From assembly GCF_900101605.1 (NCBI RefSeq), contig NZ_FMUR01000011.1, positions 1-64,000 of the forward strand: a stretch of 64,000 bases of DNA. The letters run 5' to 3'. The translations under genes were made by a program, and so were the position numbers. The notes beneath the pieces are model-generated. The model ran no database searches, was not told where the DNA came from, and saw only the letters and a program-made list of their open reading frames with translations. This stretch comes from Butyrivibrio hungatei. GTDB taxonomy: Bacteria; Bacillota; Clostridia; Lachnospirales; Lachnospiraceae. Shown here piece by piece: positions 6,762 through 14,502 of this stretch. Each line of letters begins with the position of its first letter. Position 1 is the stretch's first letter.

Positions 6762-7019
6762 AATAAAGAAACCTTCGGAATCCTGCTGTGCCAGACGGAT
6801 TCCGAAGATTTTCAGAAAACTATAATCGAAACAATTGCAAATAATGTAAAAGCTGCAGTGCCTGAAATCCTGGATAACAAAAATGCAGACTACCTCTTCA
6901 CTTTCATTATGTACGGAAGCCTTAATGTACTGCGTGTCTGGATACAAAGTGGTTTTGACACCCCCACCAGGGACCTGGCAGAGCTGATATACCAGTCATG
7001 CAATAATGTGGCCAAATAA
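6762..7019 (+). pseudogene. TetR/AcrR-family regulator, C-terminal remnant
   Basis: An open frame without a start codon ends at the TAA 7017-7019. Its translation contains ADYLFTFIMYGSLNVLRVW and DLAELIYQSCNNVAK, typical of the C-terminal ligand-binding half of TetR regulators of the TetR_C_8 type. The helix-turn-helix half is missing, and the frame runs back without a start into the hairpins that close the IS91-like unit. The simplest reading is that arrival of the mobile element removed the 5' part. A 7-bp hairpin follows at 7034-7052. Otherwise 6671-7071 holds no gene. Confidence 0.6.
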
Positions 7020-7071
7020 TGCTACCACTTTAGACTTGCATTTAGTGCAAGTTTGGGAAGAATATATCCCC

Positions 7072-7761
7072 CTATAAAGCCTCATGGATCAAATCGTTTA
7101 TGTGTATTTCAACGCTGTCCAGGCACGGAACAGAACAATTTTCCGAATTCAGTAAAAGAGGAAGTTCCGTACACCCCAGTACGACTGCTTCAATACCATA
7201 TTGATCCCGCATTTTATCTATTATGCTTTGAAACTCTTTTAATGTGCTTTCCTTAACAATTCCCAGCTCCAACTCCTCAAAAATGCGTTTTGCCACAAGA
7301 TTCCGATCATTTTCATCAGGAATAACTACTTCTATACCTGCGTCCTTGAAATCATTTTTCATATAATCCTGTTCCATTGTAAAAATGGTTCCAAGAAGAA
7401 GTATCTTTTTATATCCTTTATTCTCTACCTCTTTACAGACCGCTTTAGGAATACTAATCAACGAAACACCAGTATCGTTAACCAATTCTTCAAACACAAT
7501 ATGCATCGTCACGGCCGTCAAAGATATTACTTCTGCGCCTGCTTTTTCCAGACTATGTACTTTTTCGGAGAGATATTCCTTAAGAAGGTAATATTCCCCC
7601 GAAGAAACATAATCCCATGCTCTTCTGAAATCCACGCTCTCAATAATGATCTCCGGCATATGCTTTCCATCTGTGATCTTATCAATTCTGGAATTTAATT
7701 CTTTATAATACATAATTGTAGATTCAGGCCCGGTGCCTCCTACCAATCCTATTTTTTTCAT
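7072..7761 (-). CDS. aspartate/glutamate racemase family protein
   Basis: A 229-residue cofactor-independent amino-acid racemase. The N-terminus KIGLVGGTGPEST and the second catalytic block VLGCTELPLLL (catalytic Cys) are standard. In the first catalytic block, SLTAVTMH, a threonine stands where most aspartate racemases have cysteine, as described for E. coli YgeA-type broad-specificity enzymes. The enzyme would interconvert L- and D-forms of an acidic or related amino acid in the cytoplasm. The start is taken at ATG 7761, with AAAGGA 8 bases upstream, rather than six codons earlier. Confidence 0.85.
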   Translation of the reverse strand: MKKIGLVGGTGPESTIMYYKELNSRIDKITDGKHMPEIIIESVDFRRAWDYVSSGEYYLLKEYLSEKVHSLEKAGAEVISLTAVTMHIVFEELVNDTGVSLISIPKAVCKEVENKGYKKILLLGTIFTMEQDYMKNDFKDAGIEVVIPDENDRNLVAKRIFEELELGIVKESTLKEFQSIIDKMRDQYGIEAVVLGCTELPLLLNSENCSVPCLDSVEIHINDLIHEAL

Positions 7762-7865
7762 ATACGATCCTTTCTTCATCCTTTTAGAAAAACAATTCTT
7801 CTTAAATCTTCCATTAGGATTTGTCCGCAGTCAAATCTATATTCGATATATCTGTCACTTTGCAA

Positions 7866-7929
7866 AGTCAAAGGGACGGTTCCAATGTCACAGGCATTAA
7901 GGCATGACATTAGAACCGTCCCTTTGACT
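7866..7929. repeat. GAACCGTCCC repeat locus E: head-to-head pair
   Basis: Two 25-base arms (7866-7890 and 7905-7929), inverted with one mismatch, separated by 14 bases. Each arm contains the core (7873-7883 minus, 7912-7922 plus). The outer sequence AGTCAAAGGGACGGTT pairs fully with AACCGTCCCTTTGACT. As a unit it resembles a REPIN, that is, two REP hairpins in opposite orientation. It directly abuts the PAP2 remnant. Confidence 0.85.
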
Positions 7930-7931
7930 TA

Positions 7932-7982
7932 CCCAAATGTCGAATGTCCGCTGGGGATTGAATAGCCCTGTGCATCCACATC
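7932..7982 (-). pseudogene. fragment of a PAP2 phosphatase gene
   Basis: Minus-strand translation gives DVDAQGYSIPSGHSTFG, which matches 13 of 17 residues of the active-site region of the PAP2 protein encoded at 1879-2826 (DVDAQGYSFPSGHSANA). Most nucleotide differences are at third codon positions, so it is a diverged homologue, not a recent copy. A TAA follows and repeat E starts immediately, while the other side meets the acetyltransferase stop codon. Nothing else of the PAP2 gene remains. Confidence 0.65.
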
Positions 7983-8448
7983 AAAGTGTAATTTCCATTG
8001 TAGTCTTCTGCACCTTCATTCCAAGACTCTCATAGAAAGCTCTGGCGCTGTCATTGCCTTCCCAGACGTTAAGGGTAATATCCCTGCAGCCAAGTGCATT
8101 TGCTTCCTTGCAAACATGCGCAAAAAGCTTCTTGCCAATGCCTTTACCTCTGCACGCAGAATCAACGCAAAGATCGTCAATATACATATATTTAAAAGAA
8201 ACAACAAAAGGCTTGTGTAAAGTCTCTTGCAGCATACAGAATGCGTAGCCAAGGACTCTTCCATCCTCATCCGCAACATATACTTTCAGATCCTCAGCCT
8301 TAAGGATAGCCTCAAGCTCAGCTTCACTATACTTCGTATGACCGGATACAAAATAATCAGGCTTAATTTTTGCATGAATCTCAAGTACCTCAGATAACAG
8401 CTCAAGAAGCTGCGGAATATCTTTATTCTGTGCATCTCTTATGATCAT
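7981..8448 (-). CDS. GNAT-family N-acetyltransferase
   Basis: A 155-residue acyl-CoA-dependent acetyltransferase. The acetyl-CoA-binding motif is CRGKGIGKKLFAHV, preceded by the beta-strand YIDDLCV and followed by ARAFYESLGMKVQK, giving the full GNAT order. The acceptor is unknown. The ATG has GGGAGGTGAGCT just upstream. It lies 3 bases after the amidohydrolase gene on the same strand, so the two are probably cotranscribed. Confidence 0.88.
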   Translation of the reverse strand: MIIRDAQNKDIPQLLELLSEVLEIHAKIKPDYFVSGHTKYSEAELEAILKAEDLKVYVADEDGRVLGYAFCMLQETLHKPFVVSFKYMYIDDLCVDSACRGKGIGKKLFAHVCKEANALGCRDITLNVWEGNDSARAFYESLGMKVQKTTMEITL

Positions 8449-8451
8449 AGC

Positions 8452-9297
8452 TCACCTCCCGAGCAGCTGACATGCGTTCCCGCTAAGAATCTTAGTAGCA
8501 TCATTCTCATCAATCGGTAATCCCTTGATGAACGTGGTAGCCTCTTTCTGATCTGACCAAGGTGAATCACTTCCGAACAAAAGCCTGTCACTACCAAAAG
8601 CGTTTACAAGCTTCATAAATCCATCTGCATCAAGCATTCCTGTATCCTTATCATCCCAATATCCATCAGAAAGCGCTTGAATTCTCCCGGAGGAAAAAGA
8701 TGTATCCAGAAAAGCCGTTGTATCCTCAAGATACAAAGGAACTTCATCCCAGTTCCTCCATCCGCCCATGTGTGCGAGAACAAACTTAAACTCACCAATC
8801 GTGTTAATTACATTTCTGCACATCTTCGGCGAACATCTGACAACGCCCGGAAAGCCGATATCAAGCCCTGCGTGGGTAATGACGATAAGGTCATTTTCGC
8901 ATGCAGCATAAATGATATCAAGAAAAGTCTTGGAATCAATATCCTTGTTCTGATAAACGGGATGAATCTTGATTCCCTTGATGCCGTTATTTTTGAGCCT
9001 TCTAAGCTCCTCTTTAAAACGTGAATACTCAGGATGAATACATCCAAAAGAACATAACCTGTCACCGTACTTCTCATTATTTCTAAGAGCCTTGTCATTG
9101 ATACTCTCCACCTGAGAAGACGCCGTTGCAACAGGCAAAAGGACGGACATATCTATGCCGCCCTTATCCATTGAATCCAAAAGACCTGAAACCGTACCGT
9201 CAGTATGCGGAACGATATGCGCCTCTTTGCTGAGGCTGTCAACAGCCCTTGCAGCTATTGAATCAGGAAATGTATGTGTATGAAAATCAATTATCAT
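8452..9297 (-). CDS. metal-dependent amidohydrolase (amidohydrolase_2 / TIM-barrel)
   Basis: A 281-residue TIM-barrel hydrolase. The metal-binding HxH is at the N-terminus (DFHTHTFP, H6 and H8), the middle carries ITHAGLD and LAHMGGW histidines, and the late aspartate is in LLFGSDSPWSDQ. This set matches the amidohydrolase_2 group of hydrolases and decarboxylases. The substrate cannot be assigned. It lies between the acetyltransferase and the aldose-epimerase-like gene on the same strand. Confidence 0.8.
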   Translation of the reverse strand: MIIDFHTHTFPDSIAARAVDSLSKEAHIVPHTDGTVSGLLDSMDKGGIDMSVLLPVATASSQVESINDKALRNNEKYGDRLCSFGCIHPEYSRFKEELRRLKNNGIKGIKIHPVYQNKDIDSKTFLDIIYAACENDLIVITHAGLDIGFPGVVRCSPKMCRNVINTIGEFKFVLAHMGGWRNWDEVPLYLEDTTAFLDTSFSSGRIQALSDGYWDDKDTGMLDADGFMKLVNAFGSDRLLFGSDSPWSDQKEATTFIKGLPIDENDATKILSGNACQLLGR

Positions 9298-9321
9298 AAA
9301 ATGATCTGCCAGGACACTTCA

Positions 9322-10200
9322 TTACAAGATCTCAATCTCAAATGAAGTATCAAAGCTCTCTCCCGCCGCTAATTTATTGCCGTACTCTCTATCTTCAATG
9401 CCACCTTCAAAGCCTACTCTGTCGCACCTTCCGTTCCAAGGCTCGATGCAGACAAAAGGCGCATTCTTTTTAACAGGTGACCATACTCCAAACAGCGGAA
9501 CATCACAAGTAACACGAAGCTTATCTCCATCAGCCGCACTTACAAGTGTAACCGCATCAGCCTGCCTGTCTTCGAATATAAGCGCATCCCCGTCAAAGAG
9601 CCCTGGAGTAAGTTTAACTATTCCTTCCGCTGTCTCAACGTTAATCTGCTTATCGGAAAGGCATCCGCAGGACATGTCGATCACATTTGACTTAAGAGAA
9701 CCGGAAACTGCAGCGCCGTCTTTTTCAAACAAGAGCTCATCCTTATTAAGATCGCAGTTAAAAGCAGGATGCGCACCGATTGAAAAATACATCTCTTTAT
9801 CATTCGTATTAGTGACCGTATAAGAAACAACCACCTTGCTTCCGACAAGCTTATATCCGATCTTCAACAAAAACTTAAAAGGAAATTTTTTAAGCGTCTC
9901 TTCATTTTGGGTAAGCTCAAACACAAGCTCATCCTCAGCTTCTTTTACAAGAGAAAACTCCATATCCCTTGCAAATCCGTGCTGTGAAAGCTTATAAGAA
10001 ACGCCGTTAACTTTATACTCGCCGTTCCATACAGAACCTACAATAGGAAAAAGAACAGGTGCTGTCCTCCCCCAGTACTTGGCATCCGCCTGCCACATGA
10101 ACTCTTTTCCCGAATCTGCCTTAACGAGTGACTTAAGCTCTGCTCCGTGATCCGATACTTTTATCGCAATAAAACTATTCTTTAAAATATGTTCTGCCAT
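9322..10200 (-). CDS. aldose 1-epimerase family protein (LacX-like)
   Basis: A 292-residue galactose-mutarotase-like protein. GHPxF-type residues are visible in FSIGAHPAFNCDL, and the catalytic-side segment CIEPWNGRCD is typical of LacX-like members. The family equilibrates alpha and beta anomers of free or phosphorylated sugars. The start is ATG 10200, with GAGG 5 bases upstream, instead of the in-frame GTG two codons earlier. It follows the symporter gene on the same strand, which hints that the transported solute may be a sugar. Confidence 0.82.
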   Translation of the reverse strand: MAEHILKNSFIAIKVSDHGAELKSLVKADSGKEFMWQADAKYWGRTAPVLFPIVGSVWNGEYKVNGVSYKLSQHGFARDMEFSLVKEAEDELVFELTQNEETLKKFPFKFLLKIGYKLVGSKVVVSYTVTNTNDKEMYFSIGAHPAFNCDLNKDELLFEKDGAAVSGSLKSNVIDMSCGCLSDKQINVETAEGIVKLTPGLFDGDALIFEDRQADAVTLVSAADGDKLRVTCDVPLFGVWSPVKKNAPFVCIEPWNGRCDRVGFEGGIEDREYGNKLAAGESFDTSFEIEIL

Positions 10201-10242
10201 GTTCACCTCATAAAATAATCTTTTTTCACATTATTTTACCAC

Positions 10243-11790
10243 TTATTCGGAATCATCTGAAAGTGAAGTGCTCTGATGAACGAGAACTTCTTTGTTGTAG
10301 CATGCAAACGCACCGTCCACAAGGTCCTTCGGAGGCTTCTTGGTGAAAAGAGATATCACTGGAACAATAATAAGTCCCGCTATCATACAAAATGCTCCTG
10401 CATTTATGGGCGACTGAAGAAGCTGCGGGAACTTCGGTCTTACAAACATATTTGCGAGCATGACTACTGTTGAGAATACGAAATTCACCCACACAGCCGC
10501 CTTAGTTATAAACTTAAAGTATAAACCGTAAAGGAAAGGTGCAAGGAAAGCTCCCGCAAGAGCGCCCCACGAAACGCCCATAAGCTGCGCGATAAAAGTC
10601 ACATTCTGCTTGTACTGTACGATTGCGATAACAACAGATATACCAACAAACACAACGATCAGTATTCTCATGATAAGGAGCTGTTTCTTTTCATCCATAT
10701 TCTTGATGACATGCCCTTTTAAAAGGTCAAGCGTAAGTGTCGAACTACTTGTAAGTACAAGCGATGAAAGCGTTGACATAGATGCAGACAAAACAAGAAT
10801 GACAACAACAGCAATAAGGAAATCCGGAAGCCCTGAGAGCATCGTAGGAACGATACTGTCAAAACCGTCTGCGGATATATCGATCTTATCGGAAAAAAGT
10901 CTTCCGAAGCCGCCGAGGAAATAGCATCCTCCGGCTACAATGAAAGCAAAAAACGTAGAAACGATGGTACCTTTTGAGATTGACTTCTCACTTTTTATCG
11001 CATAAAACTTCTGAACCATCTGAGGAAGTCCCCATGTTCCGAGTGATGTAAGGATAACAACACCGAGAAGATTAAGAGGATCAGGTCCAAAAAATGAAGC
11101 GAAAACACCCGGCGTTGTCGAAACGCTCTCATCAGATATCCTTGCAAGTCCGTCAAGTGCTGCAAGAAATCCCCCCTGCGAATTAAGAACAGAAAGAATA
11201 ACCGCACAGATACCTATAAGCATGATTATTCCCTGAATAAAATCATTTATCGCTGTTGCCATGTAACCGCCTGCGATAACGTATATTCCGGTAAGCACCG
11301 CCATAACAATAACGCAGATAGAATAATCGATTTTAAATGCCATACCAAAAAGTCTTGAGAGTCCGTTATACAATGAAGCTGTATAAGGAATAAGGAAAAT
11401 AAATGTAATAACGGAAGCTGCTATTTTAAGCGATCTTCCTCCGAATCTTGCGGCAAAGAACTGCGGCATTGTCGCGGAATCAAGGTGCTGGCTCATAATT
11501 CTTGTTCTTCTTCCGAGAATTGCCCACGCAAGAAGTGAACCTATAAGCGCATTGCCGATTCCGACCCACGTTGCGGATATGCCATACTTCCAGCCAAACT
11601 GTCCCGCATACCCCACAAAAATAACTGCGGAAAAATAGGATGTTCCGTAAGCAAAGGCCGTAACCCATGGGCCTACTGCTCTACCGCCAAGCACAAATCC
11701 GCTTACATCAGTCGAGTTCTTTCTGCACATCAGACCGATGTAGATCATTACAGAAAAGAACACAAGTAACATTAACACTTTAATAATCAT
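10243..11790 (-). CDS. sodium:solute symporter family transporter
   Basis: A 515-residue polytopic protein of the SSS family with about 13 hydrophobic segments, starting MIIKVLMLLVFFSVMIYIGL. Family features include VLGGRAVGPWVTAFAYGTSYFSA near residue 35 and IAGGYMATAINDFIQG further on. It imports a solute by sodium co-transport. The solute may be a sugar, an amino acid such as proline, or an organic acid, and cannot be decided. The ATG has AAGGAG 7 bases upstream. It is probably the first gene of an operon with the epimerase, amidohydrolase and acetyltransferase. Confidence 0.87.
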   Translation of the reverse strand: MIIKVLMLLVFFSVMIYIGLMCRKNSTDVSGFVLGGRAVGPWVTAFAYGTSYFSAVIFVGYAGQFGWKYGISATWVGIGNALIGSLLAWAILGRRTRIMSQHLDSATMPQFFAARFGGRSLKIAASVITFIFLIPYTASLYNGLSRLFGMAFKIDYSICVIVMAVLTGIYVIAGGYMATAINDFIQGIIMLIGICAVILSVLNSQGGFLAALDGLARISDESVSTTPGVFASFFGPDPLNLLGVVILTSLGTWGLPQMVQKFYAIKSEKSISKGTIVSTFFAFIVAGGCYFLGGFGRLFSDKIDISADGFDSIVPTMLSGLPDFLIAVVVILVLSASMSTLSSLVLTSSSTLTLDLLKGHVIKNMDEKKQLLIMRILIVVFVGISVVIAIVQYKQNVTFIAQLMGVSWGALAGAFLAPFLYGLYFKFITKAAVWVNFVFSTVVMLANMFVRPKFPQLLQSPINAGAFCMIAGLIIVPVISLFTKKPPKDLVDGAFACYNKEVLVHQSTSLSDDSE

Positions 11791-11898
11791 ACCTTCTCTC
11801 CTTAAAGTAAATAATCTTTCTTCACTTTAACACTTTCAATCGTTAAAGGCAATCAAATAGTACAAAAAAGTCAAAGTAAAATGTACAAGAAATTCATA

Positions 11899-11926
11899 TT
11901 GAAAAAAAATAATATAGTGCTATCCT
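11899..11926 (+). promoter_or_regulatory. sigmaA-type promoter for the transaldolase gene
   Basis: TTGAAA at 11899-11904 and TATCCT at 11921-11926 with a 16-base spacer, about 80 bases upstream of the start codon. Both hexamers are imperfect. It is the best match in the divergent gap between the symporter and the transaldolase. Confidence 0.45.
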
Positions 11927-12007
11927 AGTGGTATCATTTTTATTTGGAGATCCTTAGGGATTATCCATAACTATCAATAAGGTTACAGACAAGGAGTATA
12001 TGCAAAA

Positions 12008-12661
12008 ATGAAATTCTTTTTGGACACAGCCAATGTCGATGAGATCAGAAAAGCTAACGACATGGGCGTAATTTGCGGAGTTACAACAAACCCTTCTCTT
12101 ATCGCAAAAGAAGGACGTGATTTCACACAGGTAGTTGCTGAGATCGCATCTATCGTTGACGGACCTATCAGTGGCGAAGTTAAGGCTACAACAACTGATG
12201 CAGAAGGTATGATCAAGGAAGGTCGCGAGATTGCTAAAATACACAAGAACATGGTTGTTAAGATTCCCATGACCGTTGAAGGTCTTAAGGCTTGCCACAC
12301 ACTTGCAGCCGAAGGCATCAAAGTCAATGTGACTCTTATCTTCACAGCTAACCAGGCTCTTCTTGCAGCAAGAGCAGGCGCTGCATTTGTAAGTCCTTTC
12401 CTCGGAAGACTTGATGACATCAGTGTTCGCGGAACAGACCTCATCTCTGAAGTTGCAGAGATCTTCAATATTCACGGAATCGAGACAGAGATCATCGCAG
12501 CAAGTGTTCGTCATCCTATGCATGTTACAGACTGCGCACTTGCAGGTGCAGACATCGCTACTGTTCCTTACAAGGTAATCGAGCAGATGACTCATCACCC
12601 TCTCACAGATCAGGGAATTGAGAAATTCGTAAAAGATTACGAAGCAGTATTCGGCAAATAA
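12008..12661 (+). CDS. fsa: transaldolase / fructose-6-phosphate aldolase
   Basis: A 217-residue protein of the short transaldolase family (MipB/TalC/FSA). The N-terminus [24 protein letters not shown], the Schiff-base lysine K85 in VVKIPMT, and PFLGRLDD are all in place. The enzyme either transfers dihydroxyacetone units in the pentose phosphate pathway or cleaves fructose 6-phosphate, and sequence alone does not separate the two. AAGGAG lies 11 bases before the ATG. It is a monocistronic gene, with its own promoter candidate and a strong terminator shared with the convergent lipoprotein gene. Codon use looks highly expressed (few rare codons, GGT/GTT-rich). Confidence 0.9.
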   Translation: MKFFLDTANVDEIRKANDMGVICGVTTNPSLIAKEGRDFTQVVAEIASIVDGPISGEVKATTTDAEGMIKEGREIAKIHKNMVVKIPMTVEGLKACHTLAAEGIKVNVTLIFTANQALLAARAGAAFVSPFLGRLDDISVRGTDLISEVAEIFNIHGIETEIIAASVRHPMHVTDCALAGADIATVPYKVIEQMTHHPLTDQGIEKFVKDYEAVFGK

Positions 12662-12686
12662 ATATATCGCTATTCGCGACACAACA

Positions 12687-12717
12687 AAGGCTGTCACAGT
12701 TAGTGTGGCAGCCTTTT
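12687..12717. terminator. bidirectional terminator
   Basis: AAGGCTGTCACA and TGTGGCAGCCTT form a 12-bp stem with one G-T pair, followed by TTTTATT on the plus strand. It ends transcription of the transaldolase gene and lies 2 bases from the stop codon of the convergent lipoprotein gene. Confidence 0.8.
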
Positions 12718-12718
12718 A

Positions 12719-13360
12719 TTACGTCCAGCCTTTGTCGTTGTATTTGCCGTCGTCATAGGCATAGATGTATCGGCAGTAGTCGGCGAAGCGTTCTATGTAG
12801 GAATCGTATTCAAGATAATCTTCGCTCCAGCCGTTTTGGATCAAGTGGGCAAGTTCATGGGTGTAGCAGTCAAAGTCTTCAGGATTATCATGTAACCACA
12901 TGTCATGAAGATGTACTTTATTCTCCCATGCACAGGCGATCTCGTAGCCTTCATTTTCGATTAGGAGTTCAACATCTGTAGGTGCAGATGAATATGTGCC
13001 AAATCTTTCATACATCTTAGGATAGACCTGCCAGAACAAGCTCTCTAGGGTTTCAATCTGTAACAGGTTGGTATTTCCTTCCCATTTTGTCAGGTCGACT
13101 GTAAGAGAATAATCTACTCCGTTAACCGTCGCACTGTGATAGCGCCTGTCTTCCGATATTTCGGACTTGATCTCTATATTATCGTCTTCAGCCACTGAAT
13201 CACCGACCGCGGATTCATCCGATACGGATACATCTGAAGGTGATTCTGTTGTAGACGCGGCATCAGGTGCTTTTTCCGATATATCATCTTTCTTTTGGCA
13301 TCCGGCGCAGATAATGACCATCAACAATGCCAATATAGTTACTTTAAATCTTTGTTTCAT
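12719..13360 (-). CDS. zincin metallopeptidase-like lipoprotein (basic secretory protein family), possibly C-terminally truncated
   Basis: A 213-residue secreted protein. Residues 1-21 are a lipoprotein signal ending in ICAGC (Cys21), followed by a Ser/Asp-rich linker to about residue 70. The peptidase-like domain carries H168-E-L-A-H172 in CYTHELAHLIQNGW and then ERFADYCRY, the arrangement of the plant/bacterial basic secretory protein family, where HExxH binds zinc. The chain stops at YNDKGWT, soon after this helix, whereas family members usually continue with one more conserved segment. The stop abuts the terminator, so loss of the 3' end is possible. Substrate unknown. Confidence 0.7.
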   Translation of the reverse strand: MKQRFKVTILALLMVIICAGCQKKDDISEKAPDAASTTESPSDVSVSDESAVGDSVAEDDNIEIKSEISEDRRYHSATVNGVDYSLTVDLTKWEGNTNLLQIETLESLFWQVYPKMYERFGTYSSAPTDVELLIENEGYEIACAWENKVHLHDMWLHDNPEDFDCYTHELAHLIQNGWSEDYLEYDSYIERFADYCRYIYAYDDGKYNDKGWT

Positions 13361-13406
13361 AACTTGTACTTTTATTTCTTATACAAACATTTACAATCAC
13401 TTACAC

Positions 13407-14015
13407 TCACTGATTCCCCGACAGTTTGATCCACTCCGAGAGTGTCAGCGGCTCATAATCGGAGCGCATGCAGAAGCAGTTTATCATATTGCATGGAATG
13501 GTGCGCTCATGTTCGGCTGCGATTGGCACGTAAGGTGTCGAGCCTATCATCTCGATTATTTTCTTCATGAGAACTTCATCCCTTGTATTATGAACATGTC
13601 CGTATAACATATAGGTCTTTGGCTCTCCGCTGTGTTTAAGCCTGTACTGTCCGTCATAGAAAGGAATTGGATAATGACAACATACAACTTTTTTCTGAGA
13701 ATCGGTGATCACTCTGTAATTGTCGATCCATTCAAATCTGTCCTTATCAAAATTTGCAGATTTTACATATTTATCATGATTCCCTGTTATAAGACAGAGC
13801 TTTCCTTTCAGCCTGTGAATAAGTTCATTGGTCTCTTCAACCGTGCCAAAAGATAAATCCCCAAGAATAACAACGGTATCGGCGCGCGTAACCTTGTCAT
13901 TCCACTTTTTTATCATATATTCATTCATTTCTTCGCAGCTTGCAAAGCCGCGCTTATCCATCTTTTCATTAAGTGCGCTGTGGAAAAAATGGCAATCGGC
14001 AATATAATAGATCAT
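13407..14015 (-). CDS. calcineurin-like metallophosphoesterase
   Basis: A 202-residue phosphoesterase with the complete metal-ligand set: DCHFFH (D-x-H), GDLSFG (GD), [12 protein letters not shown] and YGHVHN (GHxH). Two metal ions hydrolyse a phosphate ester, but whether the substrate is a nucleotide or another phosphate is not visible. Its ATG overlaps the rnhA stop by 4 bases (ATGA), so translation is coupled to RNase HI. It is the last member of the phosphorylase / MutS-like / RNase HI cluster. Confidence 0.87.
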   Translation of the reverse strand: MIYYIADCHFFHSALNEKMDKRGFASCEEMNEYMIKKWNDKVTRADTVVILGDLSFGTVEETNELIHRLKGKLCLITGNHDKYVKSANFDKDRFEWIDNYRVITDSQKKVVCCHYPIPFYDGQYRLKHSGEPKTYMLYGHVHNTRDEVLMKKIIEMIGSTPYVPIAAEHERTIPCNMINCFCMRSDYEPLTLSEWIKLSGNQ

Positions 14016-14500
14016 CTGAGGTCACCGCCGTCATCGTGTAATAATGTGTCGGGAGCGTCATCGGCAGCAGTTGTCGCAAGCTCGTCGCACCTTTCGTTCT
14101 CGGGATGCCCCGCATGGCCTTTGACCCAGTTCCACTTTATGGAATGTCCCTTTGTCGCTTCAAGAAGTCTTTTCCAAAGTTCTACATTTTTTACAGGTTG
14201 CTTTCCTGCAGTCTTCCAGCCTCTCTTTATCCAGCCGTCGATCCACTTGTCGTTAAACGCCTTGATGACATATTGAGAGTCGGAAAACATCTCGACTTCG
14301 CAAGGTCTGTTAAGGCATTCGAGTCCGACTATTGCGCCCATAAGCTCCATTCGATTGTTGGTTGTCTTATCATATCCGGCGCTCAGTTCTTTTTCATGAA
14401 CCTCTCCCTTTGAATCGACATATCTAAGTACAGTGCCGTATCCTCCGGGACCGTCCGGATTTCCTCTTGCCGCACCGTCAGAATATATTTCAACTTTCAT
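14012..14500 (-). CDS. rnhA: ribonuclease HI
   Basis: 162 residues with all four active-site acids in context: [23 protein letters not shown] and [12 protein letters not shown]. The enzyme cleaves the RNA strand of RNA-DNA hybrids. ATG 14500 is preferred over an in-frame TTG at 14512, because it lies 2 bases after the MutS-like stop codon with GGGA upstream. A short acidic tail ([16 protein letters not shown]) follows the core. RNase HII is encoded separately at 37583-38347. Confidence 0.93.
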   Translation of the reverse strand: MKVEIYSDGAARGNPDGPGGYGTVLRYVDSKGEVHEKELSAGYDKTTNNRMELMGAIVGLECLNRPCEVEMFSDSQYVIKAFNDKWIDGWIKRGWKTAGKQPVKNVELWKRLLEATKGHSIKWNWVKGHAGHPENERCDELATTAADDAPDTLLHDDGGDLR

Positions 14501-14502
14501 AT

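Noticed and set aside
6756..6947. 63-codon minus-strand frame
   Set aside because: Opposite the TetR remnant, which gives a recognisable protein pattern in the plus frame.
11954..12697. 247-codon cysteine-rich minus-strand frame across the transaldolase gene
   Set aside because: It is antisense to a clear transaldolase/FSA gene; its composition follows from the codon pattern of the real gene and it has no ribosome site or motif.
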